From [Flexibacter] sp. ATCC 35103 (lineage in GTDB: Bacteria > Bacteroidota > Bacteroidia > Flavobacteriales > Flavobacteriaceae), in assembly GCF_001975985.1 (NCBI RefSeq), contig NZ_MTQF01000003.1, positions 487,425 to 551,424 on the forward strand: a stretch of DNA of 64,000 nt, read 5' to 3'. Shown piece after piece: positions 37,380-46,700 of the stretch. The notes beneath the pieces are model-generated. The model did no database searches. It worked only from the letters and a program-made list of their open reading frames with translations, and was not told the origin of the DNA. The translations under genes and the position numbers were made by a program. Positions within the stretch are counted from its first letter, which is position 1. Each line of letters opens with the position of its first letter.

Positions 37380-37852
37380 CCCACGGATGAAACCGATTTA
37401 ACTGGTTTACGCGGATGATTATGACTGATCTACTACATAAAGAAATATCAAAACCAATATTACAAGTCTTTTATGATTTATACAACCAACTTGGTTATGG
37501 ATTTCTAGAAAAAGTATATCAAAATGCGATGTACTTTGAATTAAGGGCACAGGGCTATAAAGTTGAAGCTCAGAAACAAATAAAAGTCTATTTTAAGAAT
37601 CAATTAGTCGGAGAGTTTTATGCTGATTTGCTAGTTGAAGAAACTATAATTGTTGAGTTAAAAGCATGCGAACATCTTATTAATCCTCATGTTGCACAAT
37701 TGATGAATTATTTAAAAGCAACTAAAATAGAAGTTGGTTTGGTTCTTAATTTTGGTGAAACCCCGGAATTTAAAAGACTGGTTTATACAAATAACAGAAA
37801 ATCTAATATGAAAAATCTGTGAGAATCAGTTTGATCCGTTCAATCAGTGGCC
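37380..37852. mobile_element. TIR-bounded cassette carrying a GxxExxY gene
   Basis: The left border (37380-37415, CCACGGATGAAACCGATTTA ...) and right border (about 37814-37852, ... CCGTTCAATCAGTGG) are imperfect inverted repeats of about 37 bp; I count roughly two thirds of positions as matching. The borders abut the bioF stop and enclose one gene. A second pair of the same borders without a gene lies at 40275-40388. The cassette looks like an inserted element, although target duplications are not obvious. Confidence 0.6.
37421..37822 (+). CDS. GxxExxY family protein
   Basis: The roughly 133-residue protein carries the eponymous motif in GYGFLEKVYQNAM. A PD-(D/E)XK-nuclease-like core follows (EFYADLLVEETIIVELKACE, Asp and Glu-x-Lys), then LNFGETPEFKRLV. 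These small proteins occur in multiple copies in many Bacteroidota and look like nuclease-fold proteins; their role is unknown. The ATG at 37415 lies in the inverted-repeat border, so I prefer 37421. It is unrelated to the biotin genes around it. Confidence 0.88.
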   Translation: MTDLLHKEISKPILQVFYDLYNQLGYGFLEKVYQNAMYFELRAQGYKVEAQKQIKVYFKNQLVGEFYADLLVEETIIVELKACEHLINPHVAQLMNYLKATKIEVGLVLNFGETPEFKRLVYTNNRKSNMKNL

Positions 37853-37948
37853 TGTTTCACAGTTTTTATTCTTAAAAAATCGAATGTAAGGTCTTGTTTT
37901 TATTCGGTTTTCTAAAAAACTTTAATTTTTTTTGTAACGTTTTGATTG

Positions 37949-37975
37949 TTTGATTACTTACGAGTCGTAATCAAA
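37949..37975. promoter_or_regulatory. Perfect inverted repeat before the sigma-factor operon
   Basis: TTTGATTAC (37949-37957) and GTAATCAAA (37967-37975) form a perfect 9-bp inverted repeat with a 9-base spacer, ending 15 bases before the ATG at 37991. A GTAAC sequence (37934-37938), reminiscent of ECF -35 elements, lies just upstream. It could be an operator, an ECF promoter or an RNA hairpin. Confidence 0.45.
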
Positions 37976-37990
37976 TAAACCAAAATAATT

Positions 37991-38185
37991 ATGAAAACTA
38001 TAATCACTTCTGTTAAAAGAATCATTTGTAATGTATTGCTTTTTTTAACCTCATTACAAGTAACTTATTCATTGGTAAACCATCATTTATATGGTAAGCC
38101 TTATCCTCATCTTTTTATTATAATTGTTTGTTTGCTTGTGGCAACTTTCGCTTCGATAAAAAAAGAGCAATACAGTAAAAAATAA
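37991..38185 (+). CDS. Small membrane protein
   Basis: The 64-residue protein has two predicted membrane helices (about 10-30 and 40-55) and a basic C-terminus (KKEQYSKK). No family is recognised. It is the first gene after the inverted repeat and is followed 49 bases later by the TraB/GumN gene, so it is likely part of the same transcript as the ECF sigma factor. Confidence 0.55.
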   Translation: MKTIITSVKRIICNVLLFLTSLQVTYSLVNHHLYGKPYPHLFIIIVCLLVATFASIKKEQYSKK

Positions 38186-38234
38186 AAGGAGTTTTAATCA
38201 TCAAATCAATCAATAACAGTAATCAATCAACAAA

Positions 38235-39098
38235 ATGAAAAATTTATTTACATCAGCAGTAATCATAATTGCTTTAATTTTAAGCACAACTACTCAGGCA
38301 CAAACGAACTCACCAAAACTTGAAAATTCACTTTTATGGGAAGTATCAGGAAACGGATTGTCAAAACCTACTTATTTGTATGGAACGATACATATGATTT
38401 GTTCAGGAGATTATTTTCTTTCGGAAAAAACAAAAACAGCATTTGATGCATCTGACAAATTAATTTTGGAATTTAATCTTGATGATCCAAAGGAAATGAC
38501 TGATATGCAGCAAATGGTAATGGGAAAACAACCTTTAAGTAAAAGTTTAACTCCGGAACAATTGACTAAATTAGATGCGATATTAAAAAAATCCGCCGGA
38601 ATAACCCTTCAGCAAGTTGATTCTTTTAGTTTAATGAGTGTTATGAGTTTGATCTTATCGAAAAGTTTTGAATGTACCGATATGAAGTTTTATGAAATGG
38701 ATTTTATAGCAAGTGCAAAGAAACGTAAGGAACAAATTGGAGGATTAGAAACCGTAAAATCTCAATTCAAATCGTTTGAAGATGCTTATTCTGTTGATGA
38801 AATGATTGCAATGCTGGAGGAATCTGATACAGAATTATCGAAAGATATGGTTGTGGCTTATAAACAAGAAAAATTAGAAGACTTATATGAAATTATAACG
38901 GCAGAAAAAGTAATGAACGATAAAGCAAAAAAATATATGCTTTATGAAAGAAATATAAATTGGGTAAAAAGTTTGCCTGAAATGATGAAAAAAGAAAGCT
39001 TATTTGTGGCAGTTGGATCAGCACATCTGGCTGGTGAAGAAGGATTAATTAGTTTGTTGAGAAAAGCAGGATACAAAGTAAAACCGGTAACGAAATAG
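38235..39098 (+). CDS. TraB/GumN family protein
   Basis: The 287-residue protein has a signal peptide (ending in TTTQAQ) and the full TraB/GumN pattern: SLLWEVSGNG, PTYLYGTIHMI (conserved Gly-Thr-x-His), LILEFNLDD, the central QIGGLETVKSQ, and the C-terminal FVAVGSAHLAGEEGLI. The family shares a fold with Tiki/PrgY-type metal-dependent proteases, and the GxxH, E and GxxH positions needed for metal binding are present. It is predicted periplasmic. It lies seven bases before the sigma-factor gene and so is probably regulated with it. Confidence 0.9.
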   Translation: MKNLFTSAVIIIALILSTTTQAQTNSPKLENSLLWEVSGNGLSKPTYLYGTIHMICSGDYFLSEKTKTAFDASDKLILEFNLDDPKEMTDMQQMVMGKQPLSKSLTPEQLTKLDAILKKSAGITLQQVDSFSLMSVMSLILSKSFECTDMKFYEMDFIASAKKRKEQIGGLETVKSQFKSFEDAYSVDEMIAMLEESDTELSKDMVVAYKQEKLEDLYEIITAEKVMNDKAKKYMLYERNINWVKSLPEMMKKESLFVAVGSAHLAGEEGLISLLRKAGYKVKPVTK

Positions 39099-39105
39099 AA
39101 TCGTT

Positions 39106-39609
39106 TTGAAAGAGAAAGAACAAGAATTTTTAAAAAGGATCGAAAGTCATAAAGGAATACTTTATAAGGTTTCTAAAATGTATATGGATAATCCTGATGA
39201 TCAGCAGGATTTGTTTCAGGAGATTATTTGCCAGCTCTGGAAATCGTATGATTCTTTTAGAAACGAAAGTCAGTTTTCGACCTGGATGTATCGCGTTGCA
39301 GTAAATACAGCGATTGTTTTTTTAAGGAAGGAAAAGCGAAAAGTAGATAAATATGAAATTGCCTCTGAAAATATCAAAGACGATGAAAGCGATTCTCACA
39401 TCAAAGAAAGTCAGATCGATCATTTTTATAAAGCTGTTCAGAAACTTGAAAAAATAGATAAGGCAATTATTTTCTATCAGTTAGAAGGTTTCTCTCATAA
39501 AGAAATAGGAGAGAACCTGGGAATATCAGAAGGAAATGCAAGAGTAAAATTAAACAGAGCAAAAGAAAAATTAAAAGAAATAATTAAAAATCAAGGATAT
39601 GGATTTTAA
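39106..39609 (+). CDS. ECF RNA polymerase sigma factor
   Basis: The 167-residue protein starts at a TTG seven bases after the TraB/GumN stop; no ATG fits region 2. Sigma-2 is DDQQDLFQEIICQLWKSYDS ... FSTWMYRVAVNTAIVFLRK, and sigma-4 is KAIIFYQLEGFSHKEIGENL ... ISEGNARVKLNRAKEKL. It directs transcription of a small regulon, most likely including its own operon. The next gene overlaps its 3' end by 11 bases and encodes a membrane protein in the place where an anti-sigma factor is expected. Confidence 0.92.
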   Translation: MKEKEQEFLKRIESHKGILYKVSKMYMDNPDDQQDLFQEIICQLWKSYDSFRNESQFSTWMYRVAVNTAIVFLRKEKRKVDKYEIASENIKDDESDSHIKESQIDHFYKAVQKLEKIDKAIIFYQLEGFSHKEIGENLGISEGNARVKLNRAKEKLKEIIKNQGYGF

Positions 39610-40216
39610 CGATATACAAAACGCATGGAACAACGAAAAAACGGATAATGTTATTGTTCCCGATACTTTATCAAAAATACAATCAGCAAATATGCCATTA
39701 GATAAAATTAGAAAAAACTTGCGTAAAGAGCTTTTTGGACAGATCCTGGCTTTGGTTATTATAGGTTTTCTGCCATTACACAGCGAGTTTCCGTCAAGAT
39801 TAACAGGTCCATATTATTTTATATACGGAATAGTTATCGCGATAAGCATTTATTATCTGGCACAACTTTTTCTATTTTATAAGAGACTGGATAAAGCAGC
39901 ATTGACTACCAAAGACAGTTTGTATGAAACCTATTATGACATTAGACTTAATATGCAGCTGTATAAAACATTTACGTTTGTGCTGGCTCCTTTTTTGATG
40001 ATTTATCTGGCGGGTTACTTGTTTTTTAAAAATCATGATTCAATAGAAATTTTGAAAGGAAATTTTGAAAATGGAAAATTACTTGTAAAAGTGGCCATTT
40101 TAGTGATAACAATATTACTCATTGGTGTGTTTACAGAATGGTGGGTGAGTTTTTATTACGGAAAATATGCAAAAGAAATCAAGAAAGTAATTGACGAACT
40201 TAAAGAAGAAAAATAA
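39599..40216 (+). CDS. Four-helix membrane protein, possible anti-sigma factor
   Basis: The 205-residue protein has a cytosolic N-terminus (about 1-45, MDFNDIQNAWNNEK) and four membrane helices near 47-62, 72-92, 124-143 and 163-184. It overlaps the sigma gene by 11 bases, so translation is coupled. It lacks a recognisable zinc-binding anti-sigma (HxxxCxxC) motif. Membrane location and coupling fit an atypical anti-sigma factor; this is inference. Confidence 0.65.
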   Translation: MDFNDIQNAWNNEKTDNVIVPDTLSKIQSANMPLDKIRKNLRKELFGQILALVIIGFLPLHSEFPSRLTGPYYFIYGIVIAISIYYLAQLFLFYKRLDKAALTTKDSLYETYYDIRLNMQLYKTFTFVLAPFLMIYLAGYLFFKNHDSIEILKGNFENGKLLVKVAILVITILLIGVFTEWWVSFYYGKYAKEIKKVIDELKEEK

Positions 40217-40223
40217 AAACAAT

Positions 40224-40254
40224 CAAACCCGTCGTAATGATGGGTTTTGTTTTT
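40224..40254 (+). terminator. Terminator of the sigma-factor operon
   Basis: CAAACCCGTC and GATGGGTTTTG form a stem around GTAAT with one mismatch, followed by TTTTT. Confidence 0.7.
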
Positions 40255-40274
40255 AGTGGTATTTTTGTATCATT

Positions 40275-40388
40275 GCCCACGGATAAAACGGGTGTAACAG
40301 ATTTACACCCATTATTTACTTTTTGGTTGTTGGCAATTAATAAAAAAAAATCCGCTTTAACCTGTTCAATCAGTGTTATCTGTGGTCT
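40275..40388. repeat. Gene-less pair of GxxExxY-cassette-type inverted repeats
   Basis: The left arm (GCCCACGGATAAAACGGGTG ...) and right arm (... CCTGTTCAATCAGTGTTATC, then TGTGG) resemble the borders of the cassette at 37380-37852 and pair with each other as imperfect inverted repeats. Only about 40 bp lie between them. It ends eight bases before the bioD start and may contain the bioD promoter. Confidence 0.6.
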
Positions 40389-40395
40389 AATTATT

Positions 40396-41013
40396 ATGAA
40401 AATATTTGTAACAGGAATTTCAACCGATGTTGGAAAAACGATTGCTTCTTCTATTATTGTTGAGGCTTTAGAAGCTGATTATTGGAAACCTATTCAAGCT
40501 GGAGATTTAGACAATTCTGATAGTCATAAAGTTAAGGCAAGAATTTCTAATGAGAAAACTCAGATATACGATAATAGTTACAAATTAAATACACCAGCAA
40601 GTCCGCATTTAGCAGCAGGAATTGATGGAATTAAGATTGATCTGAACCATATAAAAGAGCCAAAAACGAATAACCATTTAGTGATCGAAGGAGCTGGTGG
40701 AATTTTTGTTCCCTTGAATGAAAATGATACTATAATCGATTTAATTCAGCCCGATTACAAAATAATTATTGTTTCAAGACATTATTTAGGAAGCATCAAT
40801 CATACATTATTGACTATAGAAGCAATTATAAATCGAGGTTTAACAGTTGCAGGAATTATCTTTAGCGGAAACGAAAACAAATCGACTGAAAGTTTAATTC
40901 TAAATAAAACCGGAATTAAATTAATAGGCAGAATTGAGGAAGAACCTTATTTTGATCAAAATGTAATAAAGGAATACGCTGATTTGTTTCGGGATAATTT
41001 ACTTCATTTATAG
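40396..41013 (+). CDS. bioD: Dethiobiotin synthetase
   Basis: The 205-residue enzyme forms dethiobiotin from 7,8-diaminopelargonate, CO2 and ATP. The P-loop GISTDVGKT sits right at the N-terminus (MKIFVTGISTDVGKT), which fixes the start; a frame extension back to 40237 runs through the repeat and the preceding terminator region and is not coding. Lys and Glu motifs WKPIQAGDLDNSD and VIEGAGGIFVPLNEND are present. bioA follows after 97 bases. Confidence 0.95.
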   Translation: MKIFVTGISTDVGKTIASSIIVEALEADYWKPIQAGDLDNSDSHKVKARISNEKTQIYDNSYKLNTPASPHLAAGIDGIKIDLNHIKEPKTNNHLVIEGAGGIFVPLNENDTIIDLIQPDYKIIIVSRHYLGSINHTLLTIEAIINRGLTVAGIIFSGNENKSTESLILNKTGIKLIGRIEEEPYFDQNVIKEYADLFRDNLLHL

Positions 41014-41110
41014 AAGAGAGAAGATAGAATAAAGAAAACAGACTTTCCTATCTTTGTCTGAATTATAGAGTTTAGTCTTTTTTCTATGCTCTAATATCTA
41101 TATTCTAAAT

Positions 41111-42382
41111 ATGACATTAACAGAAAAAGACAGCCAATATCTTTGGCATCCGTATACACAACACAAAACGTCACAAGCTCCAATTGTAATTTCAAAAGGT
41201 GAAGGCGCTTTACTGTGGGATGAAAACGGAAAGGAGTATATTGACGCAATTGCCTCGTGGTGGGTGAATCCGTTTGGTCATAGTAATAAATTTATTGCCA
41301 ATGCGATTTATAAACAATTAACGACTTTAGAGCATGTTTTGTTTGGAGGTTTCACACATGAACCCGCTATAAAAGTAGCGGAAAAACTTCTTGAAATCTT
41401 ACCAAAAAATCAACAGAAAATCTTCTTTTCTGATAACGGTTCAACTGCAGTTGAAGTAGCAATAAAAGTGGCGTTGCAATATTTCTTTAATAAAAATGAA
41501 AAACGAACTACAATAATTGCTTTCGAAAATGCATTTCACGGAGATACTTTTGCGGCAATGGCAGCAAGCGGAATTTCATTTTATACACAAGCTTTTCAGG
41601 GAATGTTTATAGATGTTGTTCGAATTCCGGTTCCGGTAAAAGGTAAGGAACAGGAAAGTTTCGATGCCTTAAAAAATGTAATTGAAAATCATAATTGTGC
41701 CGGTTTTATATTTGAACCTTTGGTACAAGGAGCCGCAGGAATGGTGATGTATGAACCGGAAGCATTGGCAAAACTCATTCAGATTTGTGGACAAAATAAA
41801 GTGTTGACCATTGCTGATGAAGTGATGACGGGTTTTGGTAAAACAGGAAAAAACTTTGCGATGGATTATGTTTCTGAAGAACCGGACATGATTTGTTTGT
41901 CTAAAGCTTTAACGGGTGGAACAATCCCAATGGCAATTACAACTTTTACACAAGAAGTTTTTGACGCTTTTTATGACGATGATATTAATAAAGCGTTGTT
42001 TCACGGACATACTTTTACAGCAAATCCTACAGGTTGTGCCGCGGCATTGGCAAGTATGGAGTTGCTGCAGACTGAAGAAATGCAAGTCAATATAAAAAGA
42101 ATAAATGCGAGTCATTTAAACTTTCAAAAGAAGATAGAGAAACATTCAAAAGTAATTACAGCGAGAACCCTGGGAGTTATTTTTGCAGTTGAGATTAAAT
42201 CAGATTCTGTAGAGAGTTATTATGGATCAATGCGAACGAAACTTTATAATTTCTTTATTGAAAAAGGAGTTGTTTTACGTCCGGTTGGTAATATTGTTTA
42301 TATTCTTCCTCCATACATTATGACAGATGAGCAACTTAGTAAAGTATATCAAACGATTGAAGAAGCGATCGAAATAGTATAA
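41111..42382 (+). CDS. bioA: Adenosylmethionine-8-amino-7-oxononanoate aminotransferase
   Basis: The 423-residue class III PLP aminotransferase carries the BioA hallmarks: LWHPYTQHKT near the N-terminus, SWWVNPFGHSN, the cofactor Asp in TIADEVMTGFGKTG, and Schiff-base Lys in CLSKALTGGTIPMA. It transfers the amino group of S-adenosylmethionine to 8-amino-7-oxononanoate. TATCTTTG at 41049-41056 may be a -7 box for it. The gap upstream is pyrimidine/purine-rich filler of the kind scattered in flavobacterial genomes. Confidence 0.96.
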   Translation: MTLTEKDSQYLWHPYTQHKTSQAPIVISKGEGALLWDENGKEYIDAIASWWVNPFGHSNKFIANAIYKQLTTLEHVLFGGFTHEPAIKVAEKLLEILPKNQQKIFFSDNGSTAVEVAIKVALQYFFNKNEKRTTIIAFENAFHGDTFAAMAASGISFYTQAFQGMFIDVVRIPVPVKGKEQESFDALKNVIENHNCAGFIFEPLVQGAAGMVMYEPEALAKLIQICGQNKVLTIADEVMTGFGKTGKNFAMDYVSEEPDMICLSKALTGGTIPMAITTFTQEVFDAFYDDDINKALFHGHTFTANPTGCAAALASMELLQTEEMQVNIKRINASHLNFQKKIEKHSKVITARTLGVIFAVEIKSDSVESYYGSMRTKLYNFFIEKGVVLRPVGNIVYILPPYIMTDEQLSKVYQTIEEAIEIV

Positions 42383-42390
42383 GTTTTTGT

Positions 42391-42461
42391 AAACCATATA
42401 AGCTATATAAGTTCATTTAATAAACGTACGCTTATGTTAACTTATATAGCTTATATGGTTT
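42391..42461. repeat. Long inverted repeat (23-bp perfect arms)
   Basis: Arms 42391-42413 (AAACCATATAAGCTATATAA plus GTT) and 42439-42461 are perfect reverse complements with a 25-base spacer. It lies between bioA and the ketoacyl synthase gene. It could act as a terminator-like hairpin or be a dispersed repeat; there is no T run of note. Confidence 0.75.
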
Positions 42462-42509
42462 AATTCATATTCTAGTTTTTACGAACTTTGCTATTAAAAA
42501 TCCACAACC

Positions 42510-43676
42510 TTGAATAATAAAATATCTATAACAGCTTTTTCTTCTATTTCGCCTTTAGGAAATACTTCTGAAGGAGTTTGGGAGAAATATCTCGATAATC
42601 AACATTGTTTTTCCAAGCAGTTTTTAGATCAGCAAGAAACTTCGGTGGCTTCTCTTGATGCAAAATCGAAACAAATCGTTGCTGAAATACGAGAATCAGA
42701 TATTAAATATAAATTTTTAGACGATTCGGTTTTGTTTGCTTTGGCCGCTTCTCGAAAAGCAGTTCAGCAGGCAGGTTGGAATTCTGATGCTATTTTTGGG
42801 ATCAACATTGGATCATCGCGTGGCGCAACAGATTTATTCGAAAAACATTATGCAGCATATCTCGACACTGGAAAAGCGCAGACTTTAGCTTCACCAACGA
42901 CAACTTTAGGAAATATCTCTTCCTGGATTGCACATGATCTGCAAAGTGAAGGACCAGAAATTTCACATTCTATAACATGTTCAACAGCACTTCATGCTTT
43001 ATTAAACGGTATTGCATGGTTGAAATCCGGAATGGCAGATAAATTTTTGGTAGGAGGAAGTGAGGCTCCGTTGACTGATTTTACTATTGCTCAAATGCGT
43101 GCACTAAAGATATATTCGAGAATTGATCAGAATAAGGATTTGTGGCCAAACCTGGCTTTTGATTTTGAGAAAACTCAGAACACCATGATTTTAGGAGAAG
43201 GTGCTGCGGTTTGTTGCTTAGAAGCCGGTGAGAAAGAAAATGCAATCGCATATGTCACAGGAGTTGGTTATGCTACAGAAATCTTAGAACATAATATCTC
43301 TATTTCTGCAGAAGCAACCTGTTTTCAGAAATCAATGAAAATGGCTTTGGAAGATGTAGCTTTAGAAACTATTGATGCAATTGTAATGCATGCTCCGGGA
43401 ACAATAAAAGGAGACTTGACAGAACTGCGCGCGATCGAAAAAGTATTTGGCCCTAAATTACCTTTATTAACGACAAATAAATGGAAGATTGGACACACTT
43501 TTGGAGCATCCGGAATATTGAGTTTAGAATTGGCGCTTTTAATGCTTCAGCATGATACTTTTATTGATGTGCCTTTTGGACCCAAACAAAACCAGACAAA
43601 AGCTATAAAAAGGATTTTAATAAATGCGGTGGGTTTTGGCGGTAACGCTGTTAGTATTTTGATTGATAAAGCGTAA
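42510..43676 (+). CDS. Beta-ketoacyl-ACP synthase-like protein of the biotin locus
   Basis: The 388-residue thiolase-fold protein starts at TTG (NNKISITAFSSISPLGNTSE). The catalytic Cys is in HSITCSTALHALLNG, and the two His are in IVMHAPGTIKGDL and WKIGHTFGASG, with the Lys just before the latter, so the KAS triad is complete. FabF-type enzymes are about 410 residues, and this is a diverged, shorter relative. It follows bioA and may elongate the pimeloyl precursor for BioF; this role is inferred from location only. It ends at a bidirectional terminator. Confidence 0.82.
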   Translation: MNNKISITAFSSISPLGNTSEGVWEKYLDNQHCFSKQFLDQQETSVASLDAKSKQIVAEIRESDIKYKFLDDSVLFALAASRKAVQQAGWNSDAIFGINIGSSRGATDLFEKHYAAYLDTGKAQTLASPTTTLGNISSWIAHDLQSEGPEISHSITCSTALHALLNGIAWLKSGMADKFLVGGSEAPLTDFTIAQMRALKIYSRIDQNKDLWPNLAFDFEKTQNTMILGEGAAVCCLEAGEKENAIAYVTGVGYATEILEHNISISAEATCFQKSMKMALEDVALETIDAIVMHAPGTIKGDLTELRAIEKVFGPKLPLLTTNKWKIGHTFGASGILSLELALLMLQHDTFIDVPFGPKQNQTKAIKRILINAVGFGGNAVSILIDKA

Positions 43677-43695
43677 TTAAAAATAGAGGTAAAAC

Positions 43696-43727
43696 AAAAA
43701 ACCATTCGCCGCAGCGAATGGTTTTTT
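43696..43727. terminator. Bidirectional terminator
   Basis: AAAAAACCATTCGC pairs with GCGAATGGTTTTTT around a 4-base loop. It lies between the convergent ketoacyl synthase and large secreted protein genes and has A/T runs on both sides. Confidence 0.9.
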
Positions 43728-43731
43728 GTTT

Positions 43732-46700
43732 TTAAAGAATTATTTTCTTAGTAATTATTTTGTTGTCTTCTGTTCTGACCTTCACAATTATTATTTGTTT
43801 TTGAATCGATAACTGATTCGTACTATAAGTGGTATTGTGGATATTTTCTTTACTAAAAACATTTCTGCCTAAAATATCATAAACATAAACCGATTCAATG
43901 TTAAGAAGATCAGACTCAATAAATATTTGATTATTTGATTGGTATATGATGATCTCTTTTTTAGTGATTTCCGGTGTGTCAGGAACTTCTAATGTTGGAT
44001 TTTCCGGAGTTGGGCTTCCTCCAGGAACTGTTGTACTTGGTGTTTTAGGCTCCGTTACTGGTGTATCAGTTATAGGTGCTTTAGGATCAGTTACCACAGG
44101 CGTATCTGTTGTTGGATCTTTAGGATCAGTTACCACAGGAGTATCTGTCGCAGGATCTTTAGGATCAGTTACCACAGGAGTATCAGTTGTTGGATCTTTA
44201 GGGTCAGTTACTACTGGCGGAGTTACTGTTTCTGTTGTTTTTTGATAAAATGAAAGCACAAAACGATCATTAAAAGTTCCAGGTTCAGTTTTAAAAGTAT
44301 ATCGCTCACCAGATAAATTGGTTACTACATTATTAGTTTTATCTAATAAGTAAACATTTTTATCTTTAAAGAAACCGTCTACACTTTCAATACCAATTGT
44401 ATATTCAGTTGCTGAACTTGCAATATATCCTAACGGAATTATTTCTTTTTGCTCTTCAAATGGTAAAGCACGACCTTGGATAACTAAATTATTTTCTCCT
44501 AAAATAGAGTATAAAGCAGTTCCTGACGCATATGTATCTCCGTCATAAGCATCGTCAAGCTCATTTGTTGCTCCGGTTACATAACCTAAAAGCATTTCGT
44601 TATAAGCACCATCATTGTTTTTAAGGTTTAACCAAACTCTGTTTTTTTCAACAGTAGTTTTAGCTGTTCTTGAAAACTGATTGTTACTTGCAGTCGTTTT
44701 TACTCTTAATGCATTATTAAAAACTACATTTCCTGTTGTTTTAGCTTCTACAAAGAAACCTTGACCAGATGCAATGTTTCCGGTAAGTTTGTTTCCGCCA
44801 CAAGTTGTACAATTTGTGGTGTCTCCGGCACCGGTTGAACCCGTTGCGTTGTAAGATATATAACTGGAATCACTGTAAACAAATTGACCATTTGCATTAG
44901 GTACCGGCGTAATTGAATGCGTCCATAAGTAGAAAGTTCCTTTTATAACTGAACTATTGTCTGCATAAAACTGATCTGCATTTAAAGCCGATGGATAAGG
45001 ATTACCCAATAAGTTTGTTGTCGTTGTATTACCGGCTTTATTTGTTACCGGTGTTGAGATTATACCATTGTTTGGTACACCAACAAATTTACCTGTATAA
45101 ATTTGTGGATTCCCGATAGCAGCATAAGATTGAGGCCCTCTGATAATGTATCCTTTTCCTGGCTGCATTACATAATTTCCTCCATTTAGATACTTCCAGT
45201 CATTAATCGATGCATCAAATTCTAAATATTTGTCGAATAATGTGTTTGGAGACAAATTATATAAAGTCTGATTTATTACTGGAGAAGACCAGTACGTATA
45301 ATCAAAACGATTTATAGGAGTCGTATTTCTATAAAGTTCAAATGAAGTTGTGCTACCTGTATAAGTAGAAGTGTTGCTTGTTTGTACAAGAGAACCACTG
45401 TTTTGAACGACAATTTTACCAGTTGAGTTTACTGTAACATTTTCATTTACGGTAAGTACTTTATCTGTTGCAATTGTTAGTGTTTTACCCGCAGCAACTG
45501 TACATGAACAAACCTCTAAATCATTTGTTAGCGTAAAATCATTGTTTATTATGATAGAAGAATTTGCTGGCGGAGCAGTTGACCCATCATAACTAAAAGG
45601 GACATCAATAAAATTGATAGCAATATTTGCATCTCCGGCATCTTCTCTAAGGCGAACATCTACTTTAGAATTTTTATTTAAGGAGTATTGTTGTCCGTTA
45701 TTTATTAATACAGAAGCATTTGTATAACCTGATTGTGTAAATACTTTTACACCATCAATATAAATTTCACCAACATCATCACAATTTACCAATTGTATCT
45801 GGTAACGGCCACAAGGAAACCCTTGGCGTTTGTAAGCAATTGCAAATTGGTCAATACCCATAGGAGCACCTTGCCAACCAGAAGCGTATGATGGTGACTT
45901 AGTTCTGTCCCAAGATGTTTGTGTGTTTATATTTAGATTATTATCTACATAAGTTCCTGCATAACTTGAAGCTGGTAATGATATATCCGGCAATGTGTAA
46001 CCGTAAACATTCCATTTAAAATCTCCATAAACAGTTGGGTTACCTTTTACAGCACCATATGAAAAAGAAACTCTTGAAGAACCTGCATTTTCATAATACT
46101 CTAAAACGAAATCATGTGTACCTGCAGTAAAAGTATATTGAGCTGAATAGTTAACATAACTATGATCAGTCCATGAATTTGCTGGTGTTACAGGAACTAA
46201 TGTTCCGTCAATATACAATCGAACACCATCATCAGCACCAAAAGAAATATTATAAGTTTCTGCTGTTGTTGTAGCTTTCATTAAGTAGCGTACAAAAAAT
46301 TTGTCGCTTGGAGCAGTATTACAAAATACATTTGCCTCAACACTAGCATCACCTGTAATTGCACCGTCGCCTACATTACGGTCAAAAATAGCTTTTTCAG
46401 CTACAGATCCTGCATATGTTGTAGCAGCCGGAGTGTTTCCGGTATAATTATAAACATATCCTTTCCAGTAATTATTTCCAGCCGTTAAAGCTGCAGTACA
46501 AGCTGCAGTTAGTCCAACAGTTGCAGATGAATAATTTGAAGCAGCATTTTTTAATGTGTAAGTAAACGAAGTTGTTCCGTTAAAGTTACTTGCTGGCGTA
46601 AAGGTAACGCTTGAAGTACCATTTACAGTTACAGTTCCGTTTGTTGGTTGCGTCACTGTTATTTGTTGTAATGCAGAACCACCTATAACATCATTTGAAA

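Noticed and set aside
40237..40395. N-terminal extension of BioD
   Set aside because: It runs through the terminator region and inverted repeats; the P-loop of BioD normally starts within the first ten residues.
44045..44221. CRISPR-like array
   Set aside because: The 39-bp units are contiguous with no spacers and are in frame within a protein gene.
43946..44245. Val/Ser/Gly-rich plus-strand frame
   Set aside because: It is the complement of the 39-bp repeats and repeats only because they do.
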